A DNA stretch of 10,662 nt from Paracoccaceae bacterium (GTDB taxonomy: Bacteria; Pseudomonadota; Alphaproteobacteria; Rhodobacterales; Rhodobacteraceae), in assembly GCA_009922885.1 (NCBI GenBank), contig RFUP01000049.1, positions 1 through 10,662 of the forward strand. Direction: 5' to 3'. How positions within the stretch are numbered: the first letter of the stretch is position 1; each line of letters starts with the position of its first letter. The notes beneath the pieces were generated by a model, which saw only the letters and a list, made by a program, of their open reading frames with translations, had not been told where the DNA came from and did not search any database. This document shows positions 5,781 to 10,662 of this stretch, one piece after another. Both the position numbers and the translations under genes were made by a program.

Positions 5781-6278
5781 ATGTCCGAAAGCTCAGGCGG
5801 CGAAACCCTACTTTTCTTGACGGATGAACAGCTTCGGCAAGGCATTGAAGCTGTGTTTTTTGCCTACCAGAGCTTTACTGCGGATCCAGATCGCATCCTA
5901 GCCACCATGGCTTACGGTCGCGCCCATCATCGCGCCATCCACTTCATCAACCGCGCCCCCGGAACAACGGTGAATAACCTTCTCGCCATTCTTGGTGTAA
6001 CCAAGCAATCCCTGAACCGCGTCCTGCGGTCTCTGGTCGAAGATGAACTGGTCGAGGCGCGGGTCGGCAAAGTCGACAAGCGCGAGCGCCATCTCTACCT
6101 CACCGAAAAAGGCGAAGCGCTTGAACGCAAGCTCTCCGATGCCCAGCGCGCCCGCATGCGCTCCGCCTATCGCGCCGCCGGGCCGCAGGCCGTTGCGGGC
6201 TTCCGCACTGTGCTTGAAGCCATGATGGATCCCGAAATGCGCCGCCGCTATCTCAGCCTGAAGGAAAGCGGGATATGA
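5781..6278 (+). CDS. petP: MarR-type winged-helix regulator, PetP-like
   Basis: A 165-residue DNA-binding regulator of the MarR family. Visible parts: an N-terminal dimerisation helix region (LFLTDEQLRQGIEAVFFAYQ); ATMAYGRAHHRAIHFINRAPGTTVNNLLAILGVTKQSLNRVLRSL as helix plus helix-turn-helix (about residues 43-87); then the wing VGKVDKRERHLYLTEKGEAL, where the DxRxR pattern is typical of MarR proteins; and a C-terminal dimerisation helix. ATG 5781 is used; a TTG five codons upstream (5766) is possible, and neither has a strong ribosome site. The stop overlaps the petR start as ATGA, so the pair is co-translated. The name rests on recall of the PetP-PetR pair of Rhodobacter capsulatus and on the pairing itself. 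If it is PetP, it acts with PetR in control linked to respiration and photosynthesis. MarR membership is far surer than the symbol. Confidence 0.9.
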   Translation: MSESSGGETLLFLTDEQLRQGIEAVFFAYQSFTADPDRILATMAYGRAHHRAIHFINRAPGTTVNNLLAILGVTKQSLNRVLRSLVEDELVEARVGKVDKRERHLYLTEKGEALERKLSDAQRARMRSAYRAAGPQAVAGFRTVLEAMMDPEMRRRYLSLKESGI

Positions 6279-6985
6279 GCGCCGATCCCCAACCCCACCT
6301 CCTGATCGTCGATGACGATGAGCGCATACGCACGCTTCTGGCGAAATTCCTGATGCGGCACGGCTTCCTTGTGTCAACTGCCCGCGATGCTGCCCATGCG
6401 GGTCGTCTGATGGCCGGACTCGAATTTGACCTTCTGGTCATGGATGTGATGATGCCCGGCGAAGATGGCATCAGCTTCACAAAGACCATCCGCGAAAAGA
6501 GCCGTGTGCCGATCCTTCTGCTCACGGCAAAGGGCGAAACCGAAGACCGCATTCGCGGGCTGGAAGCTGGCGCAGACGATTACCTCGCCAAGCCATTCGA
6601 ACCGAAAGAATTGCTGCTCCGGATCAATTCGATCCTGCGCCGCATGCCGGAACCTGTTCCTGTGGATACAGGCCCAAAAGTGCTCCACCTCGGCCCCGTC
6701 CGCTACGACGTCTCCCGCGCCGAACTCTGGCAAGGCCAAACCCTGATTCGCCTCACCGGAACCGAAGCGCAACTGATGAAGCTCTTCGCCGCACAACCGG
6801 GTTCGCCGCTCTCCCGCAGCCAGCTTGTCGAAGACCTTGGCCGCAGCAGTGGTGCGTCCTCGGCACAGGAGCGCGCAGTCGACGTCCAGATCACCCGCCT
6901 TCGCCGCAAGATCGAACCAGACCCCAAACAACCACGCTACCTGCAAACCGTCCGGGGCGCGGGCTACATGCTGGCTCCGGATTGA
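6275..6985 (+). CDS. petR: OmpR/PhoB-family response regulator, PetR-like
   Basis: A 236-residue two-component response regulator. The receiver domain (about 7-123) has the acidic pocket Asp13-Asp14, phospho-acceptor Asp57 in VMDVMMPGEDG, Thr84 and Lys106 in AKPFEP. The C-terminal winged-helix domain (about 136-234) shows LTGTEAQLMKLF, the recognition helix AVDVQITRLRRKIEPD and the terminal QTVRGAGYML hairpin, all typical of OmpR/PhoB. No histidine kinase gene lies beside it, so its partner is elsewhere. The start overlaps the petP stop by 4 nt; the deacetylase-like gene begins 21 nt downstream. In R. capsulatus petR was found beside the cytochrome bc1 genes and reported to be needed for photosynthetic and respiratory growth; here no bc1 gene is in view. 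The family call is certain, the symbol inferred from the MarR pairing. Confidence 0.95.
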   Translation: MSADPQPHLLIVDDDERIRTLLAKFLMRHGFLVSTARDAAHAGRLMAGLEFDLLVMDVMMPGEDGISFTKTIREKSRVPILLLTAKGETEDRIRGLEAGADDYLAKPFEPKELLLRINSILRRMPEPVPVDTGPKVLHLGPVRYDVSRAELWQGQTLIRLTGTEAQLMKLFAAQPGSPLSRSQLVEDLGRSSGASSAQERAVDVQITRLRRKIEPDPKQPRYLQTVRGAGYMLAPD

Positions 6986-7006
6986 TCCACCCAAGGGAAC
7001 CCGTCC

Positions 7007-7936
7007 ATGACAACCGCCTTCTTCACCCACGACGATTGCGAACACCATGTCACACCCATGGGGCATCCTGAACAGGTTGCGCGTCTGAAACGCATCCGCG
7101 CCCGCCTCGATACACCCGAATTCGCGGGTCTTGATCGGCGCGACTGCCCACTCGGTACGGACGCGGATATCGGTCTCTGCCATCCGCAGGCCTATATCGA
7201 CCAGATCATCGCCGCCGAACCCGCAAGCGGCACGCGCCGCCTCGATGAAGACACCCACATGTCCCCTGGCTCGATGCAAGCCGCCCGCCGCGCTGTCGGT
7301 GGCGCGATAGCCGCTGTCGATGCCGTATTGGCGGGTGAAGTGAAGAACGCCTTTGTCGCCGCCCGCCCCCCGGGGCACCACGCCGAAACCGCGCTCATGA
7401 TGGGCTTTTGCCTCTTCGGTAACGTTGCCATCGCAGCACGCCACGCGATGGAGCGGCGCGGGCTGTCGCGCGTCGCGGTCGTGGATTTCGATGTCCATCA
7501 CGGTAACGGCACGCAGGACCTTCTCTGGAACGAAAGCCGCGCGCTGTTCTTCTCCTCCCACCAGATGCCGCTCTGGCCCGGCACTGGCGCTCCCGAAGAG
7601 CGCGGCGCCCATGGGCAGATCAACAACCTGCCCCTCCCCCCACAGTCCGACGGCGCGCATATGCAGCGCGTCTATGAGGCCGAAGTCTTCCCAAAGATCG
7701 ACGCCTTCGCTCCCGAACTCATCCTGATCTCCGCAGGCTTTGACGCCCATGCCGCAGACCCATTGGCCAATTTGAACTGGCATGAAAAGGACTTCGTGTG
7801 GTTGACCGAAAAACTCTGCGCCTTGGCCGCCAAGCACTGCGAAGGCCGTGTCGTTTCGGTTCTGGAAGGCGGATATGATCTCGATGCGCTCTCCGAAAGT
7901 GCCGCCGCACATGTCTCGGCCTTGATGCGGGCCTAA
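7007..7936 (+). CDS. Histone-deacetylase-family zinc amidohydrolase
   Basis: A 309-residue member of the arginase/deacetylase fold (class II HDAC-like, acetoin-utilisation/acetylpolyamine group). It should hydrolyse an acyl-amide bond, on acetyl-lysine in proteins or on a small molecule. Catalytic histidines 124-125 are in ARPPGHHAE. The zinc ligands are Asp162 and His164 in VVDFDVHHGNGTQ and Asp246 in SAGFDAHAADPL. The transition-state tyrosine is Tyr290 in LEGGYDLDAL. All key residues are present, so it should be active. There is no signal peptide. A purine-rich AAGGGAA lies upstream of ATG 7007. It follows petR by 21 nt and is probably co-transcribed with petP-petR. Its stop overlaps the stop of the convergent phosphotransferase gene. 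Substrate not predictable. Confidence 0.93.
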   Translation: MTTAFFTHDDCEHHVTPMGHPEQVARLKRIRARLDTPEFAGLDRRDCPLGTDADIGLCHPQAYIDQIIAAEPASGTRRLDEDTHMSPGSMQAARRAVGGAIAAVDAVLAGEVKNAFVAARPPGHHAETALMMGFCLFGNVAIAARHAMERRGLSRVAVVDFDVHHGNGTQDLLWNESRALFFSSHQMPLWPGTGAPEERGAHGQINNLPLPPQSDGAHMQRVYEAEVFPKIDAFAPELILISAGFDAHAADPLANLNWHEKDFVWLTEKLCALAAKHCEGRVVSVLEGGYDLDALSESAAAHVSALMRA

Positions 7937-8880
7937 AGCAGCCTCAGATCTCCGAGCAAGCCCTCTTCCATCGCTTCCGCCAGCGCCAACTGTTCCTCAC
8001 CCAGGTCCAGTTGCTCAACCCGTGCCAGCGCATCAACGGCAACGAAAAAAGGCAGCGCCAAGGCCCGATCGGCCTCCGGCAGCGCCGCCTCCATTCGGGC
8101 AAAGGCGCCCGCATCCACTCCGAACCGCCGCTCACCCGAAGGTAAAACCCCGCGCCGCGCCATATGCACCAAAGCCCGCGCAATGTCTTTCGCCACAGGG
8201 GGTGTTCCCGCCCCCCCCAAATCAAAACCGGTCAGCACATCTTGCCGGATGAACAGGTTGTTGAGGTGGAAATCGCCATGGCAAATCGCGGAATGCCATT
8301 TCCCCTTCGAAAGCCGATCCGCCAGGCGTTTGGCTTCCGCGTAAATACCCACTTCCAGCCGAGCGAGAGACGGATGCGGCTGTGCCAACATCGCCTTTTC
8401 AGCCAGATTGAGCCACCGCGTTGGCCGCGCCTTTCCCGAAACCTGAGTCGGGGCAATATAGGCCGCATACCACTCACCCGCCCGCCCGATCAGCCGCAGC
8501 TGCTCTTCCGGGTCCTGCCGGGCAATATGGCGCAACAGAAGCGCGCCGCTCACCTGCTGCATGGCATAAAACCACTGCCCCTCGGCATAGCCCAAAGGCT
8601 CCGGCACGAAAAAGTCGGGCCCCTGCATATAGGTCCAGGCTCGCGTCAATTCCGCCCATTCCTTTGCCGCATCACCCCGCGCATCCGGCCCGATGAACAC
8701 CCGGAAGACCACTGGCCGCCCCTGCAACGTGCCCGAAAACAGCCCCCGCGATCCCGGAACAAACCGCAATAGCTCCAAAACTTCGGCACCCTCGAACTCC
8801 GGCAAAGAGGCGATCGCCTCCTCCAGATTCAGCGCCACCTGCGCAGCCGCATAACGGGTATTGTCGCGTCGTTTTCCCAT
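7933..8880 (-). CDS. APH-fold phosphotransferase (aminoglycoside/choline-kinase-like)
   Basis: A 315-residue protein of the phosphotransferase enzyme family. The catalytic loop is clear: CHGDFHLNNLF at residues 200-210, with Asp203 as presumed base and Asn208 as metal ligand, followed by a DFG-like FDLGG with Asp220. The N-terminal lobe has a glycine loop (PGSRGLFSG, 42-50), but the strand where the ATP-anchoring lysine is expected reads RPVVFRVF, with arginine at position 60. ATG 8880 is chosen as the first family-like methionine; GGGGGAG lies 15 nt upstream, rather far. The frame stays open much farther upstream, but that part lies opposite xseB. It diverges from the xseB operon and converges on the deacetylase gene. 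Antibiotic resistance should not be inferred; many such proteins phosphorylate small metabolites. Substrate unknown. Confidence 0.85.
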   Translation of the reverse strand: MGKRRDNTRYAAAQVALNLEEAIASLPEFEGAEVLELLRFVPGSRGLFSGTLQGRPVVFRVFIGPDARGDAAKEWAELTRAWTYMQGPDFFVPEPLGYAEGQWFYAMQQVSGALLLRHIARQDPEEQLRLIGRAGEWYAAYIAPTQVSGKARPTRWLNLAEKAMLAQPHPSLARLEVGIYAEAKRLADRLSKGKWHSAICHGDFHLNNLFIRQDVLTGFDLGGAGTPPVAKDIARALVHMARRGVLPSGERRFGVDAGAFARMEAALPEADRALALPFFVAVDALARVEQLDLGEEQLALAEAMEEGLLGDLRLL

Positions 8881-8920
8881 TTGGGCAGATTCAAACTCCC
8901 CCAGAGAAAGGTCAACCGAA

Positions 8921-8949
8921 TTGAACACCTCACCGCCTGTCTCTATGGT
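8921..8949 (+). promoter_or_regulatory. Candidate promoter of xseB-ispA-dxs
   Basis: TTGAAC (8921-8926) and TATGGT (8944-8949), each 4/6 to consensus, have a 17-bp spacing in the 96-bp divergent spacer, 27 bp before the xseB ATG. A modest match, supported mainly by position. Confidence 0.35.
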
Positions 8950-8976
8950 GCAACAAGCTAGAAACAGGAGAGCCAC

Positions 8977-9219
8977 ATGTCCGAAGCACCGATCAGCGAA
9001 ATGAGCTTCGAGCAAGCCATGGCCGAACTGGAACGCGTTGTGGGCCAGCTCGAACGCGGCGACGTTCCCCTCGATCAGTCCATCGCGCTCTACACCCGTG
9101 GCGCCGACCTGAAAAAGCACTGCGAAGCGAAGCTGCGCGCAGCAGAGGAAAAGGTCTCGCAGATCACGCTGGATAGCGACGGTCAGCCGAACGGTTCTAC
9201 GCCCTTCAATGCTGGCTAA
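8977..9219 (+). CDS. xseB: Exodeoxyribonuclease VII small subunit
   Basis: XseB joins XseA to form exonuclease VII, which degrades single-stranded DNA in both directions into acid-soluble oligonucleotides. The 80-residue length fits the family. The core MSFEQAMAELERVVGQLERGD (from residue 9), the helical turn VPLDQSIALYTRGADLKKHCEAKL and the C-terminal AEEKVSQI are the standard two-helix pattern. AGGAG (8966-8970) lies 6 nt before ATG 8977. It is the first gene of a unit with ispA and dxs. This neighbour order (xseB-ispA-dxs) is common in proteobacteria and supports all three calls. Confidence 0.96.
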   Translation: MSEAPISEMSFEQAMAELERVVGQLERGDVPLDQSIALYTRGADLKKHCEAKLRAAEEKVSQITLDSDGQPNGSTPFNAG

Positions 9220-10090
9220 GATGCTGGTCGATTTTCCGAACGCCTTGAAATCTGCCCGTCTCCTCGCAGAGCACGGGATTGTATCTGCCTTGAACGGGAT
9301 CGACCTTCCCGTAGCCGAAGCCATGGCCTACGCCGTCACAGGCGGCAAAGGCTTGCGGGCATTTCTCGTGATGGAAAGCGCCCGTTTGCACAGAATCGAC
9401 ACCAACGCCGCAGCACCCGCCGCCTCAGCCATCGAAGCGCTCCACGCCTACAGCCTCATTCACGACGATCTGCCCTGCATGGATGACGACGACCTGCGCC
9501 GCGGCCAACCAACGGTGCATCGCAAGTGGGATGAAGCCACGGCCGTTCTCGCAGGCGACGCCCTTCAATCTTTGGCCTTTCAGCTCGCGCTTTCCGTCGA
9601 TTGCTCCCCCGAGGCGCGCGCTGCCCTCGCGCTTAGCCTTGCGGAAGCTTCAGGGGTGCGCGGCATGGTCGGCGGTCAAGCGCTCGACATCGCCGCAGAA
9701 TCCGCGCCCGAACCCCTGACTCTTTCCGAGATCGAAACCCTGCAAGCCGGAAAAACCGGCGCTCTCATCGAATGGTCCGCCATGGCAGGTGCCCGGATGG
9801 CTGGGGCGGATACCTCCGCCCTGCAAACCTACGGCCGTTGCCTCGGTCGTGCCTTCCAAATCTGGGATGACGTGCTTGACGTGGAAGGCGATGCCGCGAA
9901 AGTCGGCAAAGCGCTTCGCAAAGATGCCAATGCCGGAAAAGCCACCTTCGTATCCCTTCTCGGTCTGGCCGAGGCAAAGCGCCGCGCAGCAAAGCTTGTG
10001 CAACAAGGCTGCGACGCACTAAATCCTTATGGAACAGACGCAGATTGCTTGCGCGAAGCCGCACGCTTCGTTATCGCCCGCGAGACCTGA
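9209..10090 (+). CDS. ispA: Farnesyl diphosphate synthase (polyprenyl synthetase)
   Basis: Condenses dimethylallyl and geranyl diphosphate with isopentenyl diphosphate to make farnesyl diphosphate, precursor of quinones, carotenoids and undecaprenyl carriers. The 293-residue protein shows the first aspartate-rich motif LIHDDLPCMDDDDLRRG (Asp86-Asp87 onward, the bacterial DDx4D form), AGDALQSLAF, GKTGALIEWS (181-190), the second motif FQIWDDVLD (217-225, DDxxD) and GKATFVSLLGL. The IPP-binding segment reads GGKGLRA (45-51): the usual second basic residue is glycine, but the phosphate-binding Lys47 and Arg50 remain. ATG 9209 overlaps xseB by 11 nt; ATG 9221, one base after the xseB stop, is an equally possible start. 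dxs follows after 22 nt. Confidence 0.95.
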   Translation: MLAKMLVDFPNALKSARLLAEHGIVSALNGIDLPVAEAMAYAVTGGKGLRAFLVMESARLHRIDTNAAAPAASAIEALHAYSLIHDDLPCMDDDDLRRGQPTVHRKWDEATAVLAGDALQSLAFQLALSVDCSPEARAALALSLAEASGVRGMVGGQALDIAAESAPEPLTLSEIETLQAGKTGALIEWSAMAGARMAGADTSALQTYGRCLGRAFQIWDDVLDVEGDAAKVGKALRKDANAGKATFVSLLGLAEAKRRAAKLVQQGCDALNPYGTDADCLREAARFVIARET

Positions 10091-10112
10091 GCCACCCGCA
10101 AAGGGGGAAGCC

Positions 10113-10662
10113 ATGAGCCCCAAACCGCTGACACCCACGCTTGACCTTGTTCAGTCACCAGCTGATCTCAAGCGCCTGAGCGATGCCGAGTTGAAGCGCG
10201 TGGCGGATGAATTGCGCGCGGAAACCATTTCTGCCGTCTCGGTCACTGGTGGGCACCTTGGCGCGGGCTTGGGCGTGGTCGAACTCACTGTAGCGCTGCA
10301 CGCGGTATTCGACACACCCAAGGACAAGCTGATCTGGGACGTGGGTCACCAGTGCTACCCCCACAAAATCCTCACGGGCCGCCGTGACCGCATTCGCACA
10401 CTGCGCCAGAAGGACGGCCTTTCGGGTTTCACCAAACGCTCCGAAAGCCCCTACGATCCCTTCGGTGCAGCGCACTCCTCCACTTCCATTTCCGCCGCCC
10501 TCGGTTTCTCCGTTGCCCGTGATCTGGGCGGGTCTTGCGAAGGCGGGCTAGGTGACGCGATTGCCGTGATCGGCGACGGTTCCATGTCGGCAGGCATGGC
10601 CTTCGAAGCCATGAACCATGCTGGTGATATCCCCAATAATATGATTATCATTTTGAATGATA
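10113..10662 (+). CDS. dxs: 1-deoxy-D-xylulose-5-phosphate synthase, 5' part
   Basis: Thiamine-diphosphate enzyme joining pyruvate and glyceraldehyde 3-phosphate to DXP, the first step of the MEP isoprenoid pathway (also feeding thiamine and pyridoxal synthesis). The window holds 183 codons; the full protein is usually about 620-640 residues. Seen: His49 in TGGHLGAGLGVVELTVALH, His80 in WDVGHQCYPHKILTGR, AHSSTSISAALGFSVARD (120-137), and the ThDP/metal motif GDGSMSAGMAFEAMN (154-168). ATG 10113 follows a purine-rich AAGGGGGAAG (10101-10110). It lies 22 nt after ispA, so two isoprenoid genes are co-transcribed. The last ~40 bases are clearly more AT-rich than the rest but still encode the expected IIILND strand. 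Complete function cannot be judged without the rest. Confidence 0.97.
   Translation, partial: MSPKPLTPTLDLVQSPADLKRLSDAELKRVADELRAETISAVSVTGGHLGAGLGVVELTVALHAVFDTPKDKLIWDVGHQCYPHKILTGRRDRIRTLRQKDGLSGFTKRSESPYDPFGAAHSSTSISAALGFSVARDLGGSCEGGLGDAIAVIGDGSMSAGMAFEAMNHAGDIPNNMIIILND

Noticed and set aside
6374..7912. 512-codon open frame on the minus strand
   Set aside because: It lies opposite petR and the deacetylase gene, whose protein motifs are complete. Long antisense frames are common in GC-rich DNA and this one shows no family motifs.
8881..9324. Long N-terminal extension of the phosphotransferase frame
   Set aside because: It would run across the divergent spacer and opposite xseB and the ispA start; the extension lacks any APH-family similarity.

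Overview
The window looks like chromosomal DNA from an alphaproteobacterium of the Rhodobacteraceae/Roseobacter type. It is GC-rich, tightly packed and protein-coding, with no RNA gene, insertion sequence or CRISPR array visible. The assignment rests on the protein families and on the run ilvE / petP-petR / histone-deacetylase-like gene / xseB-ispA-dxs, an arrangement I associate with Rhodobacter relatives; that is recall, not a search.

Left part (1-3816), minus strand: an aerobic phenylacetate-degradation operon reading paaA-paaB-paaC-(paaD/paaE)-methyltransferase, leftward from a promoter near 3773-3800. It encodes the phenylacetyl-CoA 1,2-epoxidase: PaaA is the di-iron catalytic subunit, PaaC its structural partner, PaaB a small subunit and PaaE the FAD/[2Fe-2S] reductase. 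The most unusual feature is at paaD. Only its first ~58 codons remain, ending just after the conserved GCPA motif, and they run in frame into paaE with no stop. The result is one ~404-residue PaaD(N-terminal)-PaaE fusion, and the C-terminal zinc-ribbon half of PaaD is absent. A class I SAM methyltransferase, cut by the window edge, follows 15 nt after paaE.

Middle part (3817-7936): a YeeZ-like SDR/epimerase gene diverges from paaA and ends at a hairpin that probably serves as a terminator in both directions. A convergent branched-chain aminotransferase gene (ilvE) lies beyond it. Divergent from ilvE is a compact plus-strand operon of a MarR-type regulator (PetP-like), an OmpR/PhoB response regulator (PetR-like, no kinase gene beside it) and a histone-deacetylase-family amidohydrolase. 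In Rhodobacter capsulatus petP/petR are known from work on the cytochrome bc1 locus.

Right part (7933-10662): a minus-strand APH-fold phosphotransferase converges on the deacetylase gene, their stop codons overlapping. Divergent from it is an isoprenoid-precursor operon: xseB (exonuclease VII small subunit), ispA (farnesyl diphosphate synthase) and the 5' part of dxs (DXP synthase), which runs off the window. No gene-free stretch exceeds 300 bases; the longest is the 164-base ilvE/petP spacer.

Most genes belong to ordinary, well-known systems. I do not see a wholly new system. The points worth checking are the PaaD-PaaE fusion and the palindromic paa promoter region.
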